A DNA stretch of 14,365 nt from Campylobacteraceae bacterium UBA1877 (GTDB lineage Bacteria; Campylobacterota; Campylobacteria; Campylobacterales; Campylobacteraceae), in contig DDHL01000004.1 of the NCBI GenBank assembly GCA_002352945.1, forward strand, positions 7,598-21,962, in the 5' to 3' direction. The notes under the pieces were generated by a model that saw nothing but the letters and a program-made list of their open reading frames with translations, ran no database searches and was not told the origin of the DNA. This document shows, piece after piece, positions 1 through 8,036 of the stretch; the first letter of the stretch is position 1; the number at the start of each line of letters is the position of its first letter. The position numbers and the translations under genes were made by a program.

Positions 1-1
1 T

Positions 2-1768
2 ATTTTAGCCGAGCAAATTGGGGCAGCAAGCTGCAATCCTGCAATTGGAGGATTAGCCAAGGGACACTTAGTTAAAGAGATTGATGCTCTTGGCGGACAG
101 ATGGGTTTGGCAACCGATACAACCGGTCTTCAGTTTCGCCTTTTAAACGAATCAAAAGGGCCTGCGGTCAGAGGTTCTCGCGCCCAAATAGATATGGATA
201 GATACCGCATCTATATGCGAAATCTCATTTTAAACACTGAAAATCTTGAAGTTGCCCAGGAGATAGTTGAGAGTATTATTGTAAAAAACGACAAAGTTAC
301 AGGAGTTGTCACACACTTAAAAAATCACTACCATGCACAAAAAGTTATAGTTACCACAGGTACTTTTTTGCGAGGACTTATCCATGTGGGTGAATTTAAA
401 CAAGAGGCAGGCAGAGTAGGAGAATTTGCATCTTACGGCCTTTCAAAATCTTTACAATCCTTTGGCTTAGAGCTTGGTCGGTTAAAAACTGGAACATGCC
501 CAAGAATTGATGCAAAAAGCATCGATTTTTCAGTTATGGAGGTCCAACCAGGAGATGAAAATCCAAAGCCTTTTAGTTTCCGAACAGACAAAGAGACATT
601 TAACCCAACCCAACTGCCTTGCTATATCACATATACCAATCCAAATACCCACGCAATTATTGAAAACAATTTTTACAGAGCTCCTCTTTTTACAGGGCAG
701 ATTGAAGGAACCGGACCAAGGTACTGCCCAAGCATTGAAGATAAAATCAATCGATTTAAAGAGCGCGAACGCCACCATCTATTTATCGAGCCCCAAACCA
801 AAGAAGCAACTGAGTATTACATCAATGGCTTAACAACTTCCCTGCCCCCTGACGTGCAACTTGAAATGCTCCACTCTATCAAGGGTCTAGAAAATGCAAA
901 AATTGTCAGATATGGATATGCAATAGAGTATGACTTTGTTAACCCAACCCAGCTTTTGCACACCCTTGAGACTAAAAAGATAAAAGGGCTTTACTGCGCT
1001 GGCCAAATCAATGGAACCACAGGCTATGAAGAGGCAGGTGCACAAGGACTGATGGCCGGCATTAATGCAGCTTTAGCCTTGGATGAAAAAGAGCCTCTTA
1101 TCTTGCGACGAGATGAAGCTTATATTGGTGTAATGATAGACGATTTGGTTACAAAAGGAACAAAAGAGCCATATAGAATGTTTACAAGCAGGGCTGAATT
1201 TAGGCTGCTACTGCGTGAAGATAATGCCATTTTAAGACTTGGAGGCTACGGATACAAGCTTGGACTTATCGATGAGCAAACCCGCAAAAAAATACTCCAA
1301 ATTCAAGAAGAGACTGCCCAAGGACTCAAACTTTTAGAAGATAGATTTATCTCCCCCTCTAAAGCCAACACTGCCTTACTTGAAAGCATCGATGAGGAGC
1401 CGGCAAAAGATCACATGAGCTACCAAAAGATAGTTGCTAGAAAAAGCTTTACTCAAGATAAGCTACCCTTGCTTGTGCCTGAAATAAAAGACTTTACAAA
1501 AGAGGCAAAAGAGCAGATTTTAATAGAGGCAAAGTATAAAAATTACATACAAAAACAGGCAATTCAGATTGCAAATATGGAAAATTTACTAAAAGTACAC
1601 ATTCCAGAAGATCTTGACTATAACGCTATTGGTGGTCTTAGCAATGAAGTTAAAGAGAAGCTTCAAAAACACAACCCACCAACCCTTTTTGCTGCTAGTC
1701 AAATTAGTGGAATCACTCCTGCAGCATTAGATATTTTGAATATTTATATAAAACTTAATTCTAAATAG
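2..1768 (+). CDS. mnmG: tRNA uridine-5-carboxymethylaminomethyl modification enzyme MnmG (5' end outside window)
   Basis: MnmG is the FAD-dependent subunit that, with the GTPase MnmE, installs the cmnm5 group on U34 of certain tRNAs in the cytoplasm. The reading frame is open from base 2, ahead of the first ATG at 101, and already encodes the family block SCNPAIGG followed by [16 protein letters not shown]. The gene therefore begins left of the window, and the ATG at 101 is internal. About 588 residues are present of a usual 620 or so; the missing piece holds the N-terminal dinucleotide-binding glycine motif. Other family blocks are [35 protein letters not shown], the [20 protein letters not shown]-site motif, [16 protein letters not shown], and the C-terminal [11 protein letters not shown] region that contacts tRNA/MnmE. 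E. coli has a proline where this protein has the cysteine of TGTCPR. It is followed by petA on the same strand after 205 bases. Confidence 0.97.
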   Translation: MLAEQIGAASCNPAIGGLAKGHLVKEIDALGGQMGLATDTTGLQFRLLNESKGPAVRGSRAQIDMDRYRIYMRNLILNTENLEVAQEIVESIIVKNDKVTGVVTHLKNHYHAQKVIVTTGTFLRGLIHVGEFKQEAGRVGEFASYGLSKSLQSFGLELGRLKTGTCPRIDAKSIDFSVMEVQPGDENPKPFSFRTDKETFNPTQLPCYITYTNPNTHAIIENNFYRAPLFTGQIEGTGPRYCPSIEDKINRFKERERHHLFIEPQTKEATEYYINGLTTSLPPDVQLEMLHSIKGLENAKIVRYGYAIEYDFVNPTQLLHTLETKKIKGLYCAGQINGTTGYEEAGAQGLMAGINAALALDEKEPLILRRDEAYIGVMIDDLVTKGTKEPYRMFTSRAEFRLLLREDNAILRLGGYGYKLGLIDEQTRKKILQIQEETAQGLKLLEDRFISPSKANTALLESIDEEPAKDHMSYQKIVARKSFTQDKLPLLVPEIKDFTKEAKEQILIEAKYKNYIQKQAIQIANMENLLKVHIPEDLDYNAIGGLSNEVKEKLQKHNPPTLFAASQISGITPAALDILNIYIKLNSK

Positions 1769-1779
1769 TAGTTACATTA

Positions 1780-1937
1780 GAGCCTAAAATTGTAAAATTA
1801 ATCCACTCTTTTATGGGACTTTAATGCAAAAAATGTCACACTTAAGCCCGTAAAATTGGTTTTTAAACTAAAGTTTTAGGCTCATTAATGTCACACTCTA
1901 GGGACAATCAAACTTTAATGAGCCTTTAGATAAAATT
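1780..1937. repeat. Degenerate tandem and inverted repeats upstream of petA
   Basis: The spacer between mnmG and petA repeats itself. AGCC followed by TAAAATT occurs at 1781-1792, 1845-1858 (with CG inserted) and 1921-1937 (with a longer insert). AATGTCACACT is repeated exactly at 1832-1842 and 1887-1897. ACTTTAATG is repeated at 1818-1826 and 1912-1920. There are also two exact inverted pairs that share a middle arm: GAGCCTAAAA (1780-1789) with TTTTAGGCTC (1874-1883), and AGGCTCATTAA (1878-1888) with TTAATGAGCCT (1915-1925). Decayed duplication of a promoter or operator segment of about 60-75 bp is the simplest reading. A worn-out mobile-element scar or an attenuator are alternatives. No ORF or transposase remnant is visible. 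Confidence 0.55.
1931..1936 (+). promoter_or_regulatory. Probable -10 box of the petABC promoter
   Basis: TAAAAT lies 37 bases ahead of the petA start in an AT-rich stretch, a usual position for a sigma-70 -10 element in this group, where -35 boxes are poorly conserved. The two other TAAAAT copies in the spacer (1785-1790 and 1851-1856) belong to the repeats and could be additional promoters. The petA ribosome site GAAAGGA is at 1961-1967, six bases before the ATG. Confidence 0.4.
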
Positions 1938-1973
1938 ATTACCAATCTTAATAACTTTACGAAAGGAACATAA

Positions 1974-2477
1974 ATGGCTGTTGAGCAAGGTAGACGAGAC
2001 TTTCTCGGCATGGCATTTGGTGGTGTTGCTGCCGTTGGTGGCATATTTGCACTAGGTGCTATGAAAAAGTCTTGGGATCCACTCCCAAGTGTCCAAGCAG
2101 CTGGGTTTACAACAGTAGACCTCTCCCCTATGGAAGTAGGCGAATTGCGCACAATAGAATGGAGAAAAAAACCCATCTTTATTTTGCGAAAAGACCCAAA
2201 GATGCAAAAAAATCCTAATCGCGATGTGGTTGTGGATAATTCAGAATTTACGGTAGTTATTGGCTTATGTACTCACCTTGGCTGTATTCCAAGCTGGAAG
2301 CCAAGTACACAAGAGTTCATATGCGCCTGCCATGGCGGCGTGTTTGACGCAAGCGGTGTAAACACTTTTGGTCCTCCACCAAGACCACTAGATATTCCTC
2401 CATTTAAGATCGAAGGCACCAAGTTGGTATTAGGCGAAGAAGGGCCTGAATATGCCAAACTTGTTGGCAAAGCATAA
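1974..2477 (+). CDS. petA: Ubiquinol/menaquinol-cytochrome c reductase, Rieske iron-sulfur subunit
   Basis: This is the 2Fe-2S Rieske subunit of the bc1 complex, which takes the first electron from quinol at the positive side of the inner membrane and passes it to cytochrome c. The 167-residue protein starts with a twin-arginine signal/anchor (RRDFLG, residues 7-12, then an uncleaved-looking hydrophobic segment to about 30). Cluster box 1 is CTHLGC (C99, H101, C104) and box 2 is CACHGG (C117, C119, H120). C99, H101, C117 and H120 should bind the cluster, and C104 with C119 should form the disulfide. The usual box-2 serine and the following tyrosine are replaced by G122 and F124, and the usual proline by A118. 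These changes predict a lower-potential cluster, as expected for menaquinol. It is the first gene of petABC, with GAAAGGA six bases before the ATG. Confidence 0.97.
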   Translation: MAVEQGRRDFLGMAFGGVAAVGGIFALGAMKKSWDPLPSVQAAGFTTVDLSPMEVGELRTIEWRKKPIFILRKDPKMQKNPNRDVVVDNSEFTVVIGLCTHLGCIPSWKPSTQEFICACHGGVFDASGVNTFGPPPRPLDIPPFKIEGTKLVLGEEGPEYAKLVGKA

Positions 2478-2493
2478 TCAAAGGAGCTAGGGT

Positions 2494-3738
2494 ATGGCAC
2501 ATATTGAAAAAGCTAATGGTTTTGTAGATTGGCTCGACCAGCGTTTGGCAGTTAAAACACTTGCAAAAGTGTTAATGACAGAGTACTGGATTCCTAAAAA
2601 CATCAATTTCCTCTGGGCAATGGGTGTGGTACTTACAACCTTGTTTGGAGTTTTGGTAATTTCAGGCATCTTTCTTTTAATGTATTATAAGCCCGACATT
2701 AACTACGCTTTTGATAGTGTTAACTACACTATTATGCAAGAGGTGGCTTATGGTTGGCTATGGCGGCATATGCATGGTGTTGCAGCTTCGGCTACATTTT
2801 TAATCATCTATATTCATATGTTTACAGGAATTTATTACGGTGCATACAAACGTGGCCGTGAGATGATTTGGATTAGCGGGATGCTGCTTTTTGGCATGTT
2901 TTCAGCAGAAGCTTTTAGTGGCTATATGCTTCCATGGGGACAGATGAGTTATTGGGCAGCACAAGTTATCACTAACCTTTTTGGTGGTATTCCATTTATT
3001 GGAGATGCATTAGTTATTTGGATTCGAGGTGACTTTGCTGTTGCTGATGCTACACTCACTCGATTTTTTATGCTCCATGTTCTTCTTTTGCCTCTAGTTA
3101 TTATGCTACTAATTGTTGTTCACTTCTATAGCCTAAGAATTCCTCACGTAAGCAACCAAGATGGCGAAGAGATTGATTTTGACTTAGAAGCAGAGAAGTA
3201 TAAATCTGGAAACAAAAAAGAGGCAAAAGTTATTCCTTTTTGGCCAATGTTTTTATCAAAAGATTTTATGATTGTCTCAATCTTTATGATATTTTTCTTC
3301 TATCTTGTGTGTTTCCACTACAATTTTGCACTAGATCCAATCAACTTTGAACCTGCAAATGCTATGAAGACTCCAGCTCATATCTATCCTGAATGGTACT
3401 TTTTATGGAGTTATGAAGTTTTAAGAGGATTCTTCTTTGATGTTGGACCAATTGCAGCTTCTGATATTGGATTGTTAGGATTTGGATTTGCAAACGTTAT
3501 CTTCTTCTTGCTTCCATTTTTGGATCGCAGCCCTGTTGTTGCACCTGCTAGCAAGAGAAAAGGTTTCTTTATTTGGTACTGGATACTTTTAGTAGATATG
3601 ATAATCTTAACAATTTTTGGCAAACTTCCTCCAACTGGTGCTAATGCATGGGTAGGCTTCTTTGCTGCAATAACCTTTATTGGTCTCTTTGTAGCCTTGC
3701 CATTTATCACCAAGAATGAAACTAAGAGAGGTGCCTAA
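2494..3738 (+). CDS. petB: Cytochrome bc1 complex, cytochrome b subunit
   Basis: This integral membrane subunit carries the two b haems and both quinone sites. At 414 residues it is full length, with the N-terminal four-helix haem domain and the C-terminal subunit-IV-like part in one chain. Haem ligands visible are H94 (in WRHMHG) and H108 on helix B, and H195 and H210 on helix D. The Qo-site PEWY motif is at 299-302. The helix D histidines have 14 residues between them rather than 13, a spacing known from cytochrome b6 and Firmicute-type proteins. Residues 140-150 (AFSGYMLPWGQ) match the conserved helix C region. It begins 16 bases after petA behind AAAGGAG, and its TAA stop shares one base with the petC ATG (TAATG), implying coupled translation. 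Confidence 0.97.
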   Translation: MAHIEKANGFVDWLDQRLAVKTLAKVLMTEYWIPKNINFLWAMGVVLTTLFGVLVISGIFLLMYYKPDINYAFDSVNYTIMQEVAYGWLWRHMHGVAASATFLIIYIHMFTGIYYGAYKRGREMIWISGMLLFGMFSAEAFSGYMLPWGQMSYWAAQVITNLFGGIPFIGDALVIWIRGDFAVADATLTRFFMLHVLLLPLVIMLLIVVHFYSLRIPHVSNQDGEEIDFDLEAEKYKSGNKKEAKVIPFWPMFLSKDFMIVSIFMIFFFYLVCFHYNFALDPINFEPANAMKTPAHIYPEWYFLWSYEVLRGFFFDVGPIAASDIGLLGFGFANVIFFLLPFLDRSPVVAPASKRKGFFIWYWILLVDMIILTIFGKLPPTGANAWVGFFAAITFIGLFVALPFITKNETKRGA

Positions 3739-4604
3739 TGAAAGAATTAAAAATATTAGCAGTTGTAATCTTTTTTACAGGCGTGGTTTACTGGGGCGTT
3801 GAGCCTTATGCGCACACGCAGCTTCACCCTCACGTTGCACCAGCAGATTTTAATTTTGAAGATTTAGAAAAAAATACAAAAAAAGGTGATCCTGTAAAAG
3901 GAGCCGAAGTCTTTATGATGGCAGGATGTACTGCATGTCACGGAGTTGAATCGCAAGGGATGCCAGCACCTATGGATGATGCAACCGCATCTGCCTCTTT
4001 TGGTGTAGTTCCTCCAGATTTAAGCAGTGCCGGATACTTGTATGATGCCAATTTCCTTGCTGCACTTATTAAAAACCCAGCAGTTGCTTTAAAGGTTGAA
4101 CACAAGTTTAGTGATGAAAAGCCACATCCTATGACAAGCTTCTTTGGACTTGGCGGTGATATTGACCAAGAGATTGCCGATATGGTTGCCTACCTTCAAT
4201 CTATCGCTCCAAAATCAATGTCAGACAAGGAAGTATATGAAGATGCTTGTTTGCGCTGCCACAGTATAAAATATGATAAATTATATATGACAACTGATGA
4301 GGAAGCTATTGTTCCATATATGGGAACTGTACCACCTGATTTGTCAATGATGATTCGATCTAAAGGTGAAGAGTATCTTACAACCTTTATTAACAATCCT
4401 CAAAAACAGCTTCCAGGTACTGCAATGCCTCGAGTCGGCTTAAAAGAGTCTACTCAAAAACAAGTAATCTCATACCTAGAAAGCGTTGGTGATAGCAAAA
4501 AAGCTGAACGAGAACGCGTTGGCCTCTATATCATGGGATTCTTTGTAATCTTAAGTATTTTTGCATACTTATGGAAGAAAAAGGTTTGGAAAGAGGTTGA
4601 ATAA
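3738..4604 (+). CDS. petC: Cytochrome bc1 complex, membrane-bound diheme cytochrome c subunit
   Basis: This third bc1 subunit replaces the usual monohaem cytochrome c1 and passes electrons from the Rieske protein towards periplasmic cytochrome c or an oxidase. The 288 residues comprise an N-terminal membrane segment (about 5-21), two class-I cytochrome c domains in the periplasm, and a C-terminal membrane anchor (about 262-279) followed by a positively charged tail. Haem-binding CxxCH motifs are CTACH (64-68) and CLRCH (171-175). Likely axial methionines are M132 (in PHPMTS) and M230 (in GTAMPR). Both domains contain the paired VPPDLS motif (91-96 and 198-203), which supports origin by domain duplication. 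The diheme arrangement is typical of epsilonproteobacterial bc1 complexes. It overlaps petB by one base and ends just before a strong terminator. Confidence 0.95.
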   Translation: MKELKILAVVIFFTGVVYWGVEPYAHTQLHPHVAPADFNFEDLEKNTKKGDPVKGAEVFMMAGCTACHGVESQGMPAPMDDATASASFGVVPPDLSSAGYLYDANFLAALIKNPAVALKVEHKFSDEKPHPMTSFFGLGGDIDQEIADMVAYLQSIAPKSMSDKEVYEDACLRCHSIKYDKLYMTTDEEAIVPYMGTVPPDLSMMIRSKGEEYLTTFINNPQKQLPGTAMPRVGLKESTQKQVISYLESVGDSKKAERERVGLYIMGFFVILSIFAYLWKKKVWKEVE

Positions 4605-4611
4605 AATCATC

Positions 4612-4641
4612 AATCCCAAGGCTTGAGGCCTTGGGATTTTT
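4612..4641 (+). terminator. Rho-independent terminator of petABC, possibly bidirectional
   Basis: An exact 11-bp stem (AATCCCAAGGC at 4612-4622, GCCTTGGGATT at 4628-4638) encloses a 5-base loop and runs into TTTTT at 4637-4641. It starts 8 bases after the petC stop. On the minus strand the same hairpin is followed by a less even T-rich stretch. It could therefore also stop transcription from the converging accA operon, for which no better terminator is visible in 4642-4755. Confidence 0.93.
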
Positions 4642-4705
4642 AAACCGCTAGCTTTTAACTTCAATAATACAATTTAGTATATAAAATTAATTAACTAAGC
4701 AAACA

Positions 4706-4719
4706 CTTTACATGTAAAG
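4706..4719. repeat. Iterated palindrome, copy 1 (CTTTACATGTAAAG, exact 14-mer)
   Basis: A perfect 14-bp palindrome in the convergent spacer between petC and accA. It shares the 12-bp core TTTACATGTAAA with four other exact copies in this window. With no loop and no T-run it is not a terminator. The rest of this 151-base spacer, apart from the terminator, is plain AT-rich sequence. Confidence 0.85.
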
Positions 4720-4755
4720 ATAGAGTAATATGTAGTTTAAAAGGAGCAAAAAGCT

Positions 4756-5691
4756 TTATTCGTTAAAAGCACCAATAGAGATTATTTTTTTATATCTAGC
4801 CTCTAAGCGCTCCTGCTCTTTCATGGATTCTAACTCATCTAAGGTAGAAATAACATAATCTCCAATTGCTTTTACTGCAGAGTCCTTATCACGATGGGCT
4901 CCAATTAAAGGCTCATCAATAACTGCGTCAATGAGATTGTATGATTTTAAATCTTCAGCAGTAATCTTCATCGCCTTTGTAGCGCTCTCTTGTTTTGCAG
5001 GATCATTCCATAAAATTGCCGCACACCCTTCTGGGGAAATTACAGAAAAAACCGAATAGCGCATCATGGCAAAGCGATCAGCCACGCCAATAGCTAAGGC
5101 GCCGCCGCTTCCTCCCTCACCAATAACAATTGCAATACTTTTGGTTTTAAGAGCACTTAGCTCGTACAAGTTTCTAGCAATTGCCTCACTTTGGCCCCTC
5201 TCTTCAGCGCCAATGCCAGGATAAGCTCCTGGAGTGTCGATCAAGAAAAGGACTGGAATATCAAACTTTTCAGCTAGCTTAGCCACACGCAATGCTTTGC
5301 GGTAACCCTCGGGATTTGGCATTCCAAAGTTTCGTCGAAGCTTATTTTTAGTTCCTCTACCCTTTTGTTCGCCAATTATAATAATTTTTCTCCCGCTTAA
5401 GTATCCAGCATAACAAACAATTGCACCGTCATCTTTAAATGCACGGTCTCCATGAATTTCATAAGCATCTGTCAATAATGATCGAATATAATCAAGCGCG
5501 TAAGGTCGGTCAGGATGGCGAGCTAATTGCAGTTTTTGATAATCGCTTAGGTTTTTGTACGTTTTGGCAACCTCTTTCTCAAGATTTTTTTGCAAAATTT
5601 CCACTGCATGGGTATCGCCCTTGATTCGTGCAGTAGCAATCTCTTCATCAATCTGCTTAATATTCTTCTCAAAATCTAAATAAGTTGCCAT
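4756..5691 (-). CDS. accA: Acetyl-CoA carboxylase, carboxyltransferase subunit alpha
   Basis: With AccD it forms the cytoplasmic carboxyltransferase that moves CO2 from biotin to acetyl-CoA, giving malonyl-CoA, the first committed step of fatty-acid synthesis. The 311-residue length is normal. A charged helical N-terminus (1-60) is followed by the crotonase-fold core with family blocks GEQKGRGTK (107-115), [14 protein letters not shown] (122-135), [19 protein letters not shown] (152-170), [12 protein letters not shown] (191-202) and [13 protein letters not shown] (216-228). E. coli has histidine where the first block here has glutamate (GEQKGR). AAAAGGTGG overlaps the fabF stop, and only 10 bases separate the two genes, so accA is translated from the fabF message. 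AccB, AccC and AccD are not in the window. It is the last gene of the minus-strand run and faces petC. Confidence 0.98.
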   Translation of the reverse strand: MATYLDFEKNIKQIDEEIATARIKGDTHAVEILQKNLEKEVAKTYKNLSDYQKLQLARHPDRPYALDYIRSLLTDAYEIHGDRAFKDDGAIVCYAGYLSGRKIIIIGEQKGRGTKNKLRRNFGMPNPEGYRKALRVAKLAEKFDIPVLFLIDTPGAYPGIGAEERGQSEAIARNLYELSALKTKSIAIVIGEGGSGGALAIGVADRFAMMRYSVFSVISPEGCAAILWNDPAKQESATKAMKITAEDLKSYNLIDAVIDEPLIGAHRDKDSAVKAIGDYVISTLDELESMKEQERLEARYKKIISIGAFNE

Positions 5692-5701
5692 ATCCCACCT
5701 T

Positions 5702-6910
5702 TTACACTCGCTTAAAAATTATTGAACCGTTTGTTCCTCCAAATCCAAATGAGTTACTCATTACAACATTCAAAGTCGCTTCCCTTGCGCTATTTGGCAC
5801 ATAATCCAAATCGCACTCAGGATCTGGAGTTGTGTAGTTTATCGTTGGAGGAATAACATTATCGCGCATTGCCATGAGAGATATGACAGCCTCAATTGCT
5901 CCGGCCGCTCCAAGACAGTGACCAATTTGACCCTTAGTTGAACTTATAGGAGGCACATTAGAGCCAAATGCAAGTTTTACTGCTGCAGTCTCATTTTTGT
6001 CATTTACAGGAGTTGATGTTCCATGAGCGTTGATGTAATCAACCTTATTTACATTTGCCATTCGCAAAGCACCTTGCATTGCGCGCAAAGGTCCATCAGT
6101 TGTTGGAGCTGTTATATGGTGTGCATCACCGCTTTCACCAAATCCAGCAATCTCTGCATAAATATGCGCCCCTCTTGCCTTTGCATCTTCGTATGTTTCA
6201 AGCACAAGAGCAGCTGCACCCTCGCCCATTACAAAGCCATCTCTATCTTTATCAAAAGGTCTAGAAGCACTTTGTGGATCATCATTGCGTCTTGAGAGCG
6301 CTTTCATGGCCGCAAATCCACCAACTCCAACTTCGCAAATAGTAGCTTCTGCACCGACAACTAGCATTTTATTGGCAGCTCCAACCATAATAGTCTTAGC
6401 AGCCTCAGTGATAGCATGAGTGCTTGCAGCACATGCAGTTACTGAAGAGAGGTTTGGCCCACGAAGCCCATACTCAATTGAAACCATTCCGCCTAGCATA
6501 TTAATAAGAGCAGATGGAATAAAAAATGGAGATATGCGTCTTGGTCCTCGCTCATGCAATAAAATAGCATTGCGCTCAATAGTTGGCAATCCACCGATGC
6601 CAGAAGCAGAGCTTACACCAAAGCTTGACGAATCAAAAGAGTCAAGCTGCGCATCATCCATTGCTTCTTTTGAAGCTTTAAGACCAAGTTGAATAAATCT
6701 ATCTGCCTTTTTTACCTCTTTTGCATCCATAACTTGAGTTGGATCAAAACCATCTATTTGGCCAGCAATCTTTACCGTGTGGTTGCTAGTGTCAAATGAG
6801 GTAATGCTTTTAATGCCACATTTTCCATCAATAATGGCTTTAAAAGAACTTTCCTTATCCATTCCAACGGAATTTATCATACCAATTCCAGTAACAACAA
6901 CACGTCTCAA
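5702..6910 (-). CDS. fabF: 3-oxoacyl-[acyl-carrier-protein] synthase II (TTG start)
   Basis: This condensing enzyme elongates acyl-ACP with malonyl-ACP in type II fatty-acid synthesis. The 402 residues show the complete catalytic set: C160 in [10 protein letters not shown]296 in NAHGTSTP, K326 and H331 in [14 protein letters not shown]. The glycine-rich C-terminal loop [12 protein letters not shown] is at 385-396. The N-terminus [15 protein letters not shown] is typical for the family. The start codon is TTG, fixed by an AAGGAG six bases upstream (6917-6922 on the plus strand) and by the match of the very N-terminal strand to the family. It lies 62 bases after acpP with a small hairpin between them, and 10 bases before accA. 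A weak start might lower its yield relative to acpP. Confidence 0.98.
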   Translation of the reverse strand: MRRVVVTGIGMINSVGMDKESSFKAIIDGKCGIKSITSFDTSNHTVKIAGQIDGFDPTQVMDAKEVKKADRFIQLGLKASKEAMDDAQLDSFDSSSFGVSSASGIGGLPTIERNAILLHERGPRRISPFFIPSALINMLGGMVSIEYGLRGPNLSSVTACAASTHAITEAAKTIMVGAANKMLVVGAEATICEVGVGGFAAMKALSRRNDDPQSASRPFDKDRDGFVMGEGAAALVLETYEDAKARGAHIYAEIAGFGESGDAHHITAPTTDGPLRAMQGALRMANVNKVDYINAHGTSTPVNDKNETAAVKLAFGSNVPPISSTKGQIGHCLGAAGAIEAVISLMAMRDNVIPPTINYTTPDPECDLDYVPNSAREATLNVVMSNSFGFGGTNGSIIFKRV

Positions 6911-6916
6911 GATTAG

Positions 6917-6922
6917 CTCCTT
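6917..6922 (-). promoter_or_regulatory. Ribosome binding site deciding the TTG start of fabF
   Basis: AAGGAG on the minus strand, six bases before the TTG at 6910-6908. No ATG or GTG sits at a suitable distance, and the protein N-terminus MRRVVVTG fits the family, so the TTG is taken as the start. Confidence 0.8.
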
Positions 6923-6945
6923 AGGGCAGATGTAGGTAGAAAGTT

Positions 6946-6963
6946 GCCCGTTACACTACGGGC
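6946..6963 (-). other. Small hairpin between acpP and fabF
   Basis: A perfect 6-bp stem, GCCCGT (6946-6951) with ACGGGC (6958-6963), has a 6-base loop and lies 10 bases past the acpP stop. In the minus-strand message it is followed by AACTTTCT rather than a T-run. It is therefore at best a partial terminator or an mRNA 3'-end stabiliser, and could help acpP be expressed above fabF and accA. Confidence 0.4.
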
Positions 6964-6972
6964 GCACTGGTG

Positions 6973-7203
6973 TTATTTATTGTCTTCAATATACTTGATG
7001 GCATCGCCAACAGTAACAATTTTTTCAGCATCTGAATCAGGAATTTCAATATCAAATTTCTCTTCAAGCGCCATAACCAATTCTACAACATCTAGCGAAT
7101 CCGCACCTAAATCTTCTACAAATTTTGACTCTTCTTTTACCTCGTCAGGGTTAACGTTAAGTTGTTCTACGACCACTTCTTTGACTTCGTCAAGTAGTGC
7201 CAT
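6973..7203 (-). CDS. acpP: Acyl carrier protein
   Basis: This small acidic protein carries the growing acyl chain on 4'-phosphopantetheine for all steps of type II fatty-acid synthesis and for lipid A and phospholipid assembly. It has the usual length of 76 residues. The modification site is S36 in GADSLD, flanked by the family pattern [19 protein letters not shown] that forms recognition helix II. AAGGAG stands seven bases before the ATG. Preceded by fabG (77 bases) and followed by fabF (62 bases), it sits in a standard fab cluster. A -10-like TAGAAT upstream suggests its own promoter in addition to read-through from gpmI-fabG, fitting the high demand for ACP. A serine-rich ORF on the opposite strand (6944-7231) is a shadow of this gene. 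Confidence 0.99.
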   Translation of the reverse strand: MALLDEVKEVVVEQLNVNPDEVKEESKFVEDLGADSLDVVELVMALEEKFDIEIPDSDAEKIVTVGDAIKYIEDNK

Positions 7204-7230
7204 TGGGGACTCCTTAAAAAATTTTGCCTA

Positions 7231-7236
7231 ATTCTA
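7231..7236 (-). promoter_or_regulatory. Possible internal -10 box for acpP
   Basis: TAGAAT on the minus strand, preceded by a T-run (TTTTTTTGA), lies 27 bases ahead of the acpP start. T-rich sequence upstream of the -10 is common in epsilonproteobacterial promoters. The evidence is composition and position only. Confidence 0.35.
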
Positions 7237-7256
7237 TCAAAAAAACCTTAAAAGCG

Positions 7257-7277
7257 AGAAATTATTAAAAAATTTCT
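7257..7277 (-). other. AT-rich hairpin after fabG
   Basis: AGAAATT (7257-7263) and AATTTCT (7271-7277) form a 7-bp AT-only-edged stem with a 7-base loop, four bases past the fabG stop codon. On the minus strand it is followed by CGCTTTTAAGG. It may slow or partly end transcription between fabG and acpP, but it is weak and may be chance in such AT-rich DNA. Confidence 0.25.
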
Positions 7278-7279
7278 TC

Positions 7280-7291
7280 TTTACATGTACA
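7280..7291. repeat. Iterated palindrome, near copy (one mismatch)
   Basis: TTTACATGTACA differs from the TTTACATGTAAA core at one base. It spans the fabG stop codon and last two codons (Tyr-Met), so its last bases are constrained by coding. Confidence 0.5.
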
Positions 7292-8024
7292 TTCCGCCAT
7301 TTACTTTTAAGACTTCACCTGTAATGTAACTTGCATGATCGCTTAATAAAAATGCAACAGCTTGAGCAACATCTTCTGGCTGGCCAAATCGTTTAAGCGG
7401 AATTTTTGCAGTATAGGACTCTTTTATCTCATCGCTTAACTTTTCAGTCATTTTCGTTGCTATAAAGCCAGGAGTTACAGCGTTAAATCGAACTCCTCTT
7501 GGAACCCCTTCTTGGGCAAAACTTTTAGTCATTGCTATCATGCCGCCTTTTGAGGCGCTGTAATTTACCTGGCCAGCATTGCCAGTTTCGCCAACAATAG
7601 AAGCGATATTTACAACAGCCCCAAATCTTTTTTTGCTCATCAATTTTAAAGCCTCTTTGCTACCAACAAAGGCTGATGTAAGATTTGCATCTATAACAGA
7701 TTCAAAATCGCTCTTTTTCATGCGAATAGCAAGTTTATCATTAGTAATACCGGCATTGTTTACAAGGTAATCTAAGCCGCCATCAGACTCATTTATTGCC
7801 TTTATCGCATCAATAAATGCGCCCTCGTCAGTTACATCAAAACCAATAACCGCTGCGTTTAAGCCTGCTTTTTCAATGCTCTCTTTAAGCGCATCAGCAC
7901 TTTGGGGGTTTGAGCGGTAATTGATCCACACTTTTAATCCCATTTGAGCCAGGGTCTTTGCAATAGCAGCACCAATCCCTTTGCTAGCTCCTGTAATTAA
8001 AACATTTTTGCCGCTAAATTTCAT
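7281..8024 (-). CDS. fabG: 3-oxoacyl-[acyl-carrier-protein] reductase
   Basis: This NADPH-dependent short-chain dehydrogenase reduces 3-oxoacyl-ACP to 3-hydroxyacyl-ACP in fatty-acid elongation. The 247-residue protein has the cofactor loop TGASKGIG (11-18), NNAG (89-92), and the catalytic tetrad N114, S142, Y155 and K159 (in GQVNYSASKGG). It also has the PGF loop (185-187) and the C-terminal GEVLKVNGGMYM, the hallmark of FabG rather than a generic dehydrogenase. AAGGAG stands five bases before the ATG and abuts the gpmI stop; 12 bases separate the two genes. Location ahead of acpP, fabF and accA supports the FabG call over other SDR roles. Confidence 0.96.
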   Translation of the reverse strand: MKFSGKNVLITGASKGIGAAIAKTLAQMGLKVWINYRSNPQSADALKESIEKAGLNAAVIGFDVTDEGAFIDAIKAINESDGGLDYLVNNAGITNDKLAIRMKKSDFESVIDANLTSAFVGSKEALKLMSKKRFGAVVNIASIVGETGNAGQVNYSASKGGMIAMTKSFAQEGVPRGVRFNAVTPGFIATKMTEKLSDEIKESYTAKIPLKRFGQPEDVAQAVAFLLSDHASYITGEVLKVNGGMYM

Positions 8025-8036
8025 GTCTCTCCTTAT

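Noticed and set aside
101..103. ATG at 101 as the start of mnmG
   Set aside because: The frame is open upstream to base 2 and encodes the conserved [21 protein letters not shown] block, so the ATG is internal.
507..833. Other-frame ORFs inside mnmG, fabF, gpmI and the EAL gene
   Set aside because: They overlap well-supported genes, lack ribosome sites and show no family motif.
1769..1973. Insertion-sequence remnant between mnmG and petA
   Set aside because: There are inverted and direct repeats but no transposase fragment, no target duplication that I can pair, and a promoter-like third repeat; kept only as degenerate repeats.
4706..4719. Palindrome read as a terminator for accA
   Set aside because: It has no loop and no T-run, and the same word occurs inside genes, so termination is not its explanation.
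4742..4746. AAGGAG-like sequence in the petC-accA spacer on the plus strand
   Set aside because: No start codon with an open frame follows at a usable distance; the downstream DNA is the accA 3' end.
6944..7231. Plus-strand 95-residue serine-rich ORF
   Set aside because: It is the complement of acpP; the Ser/Thr-rich composition is what an acidic Glu/Asp/Val-rich gene gives on the other strand.
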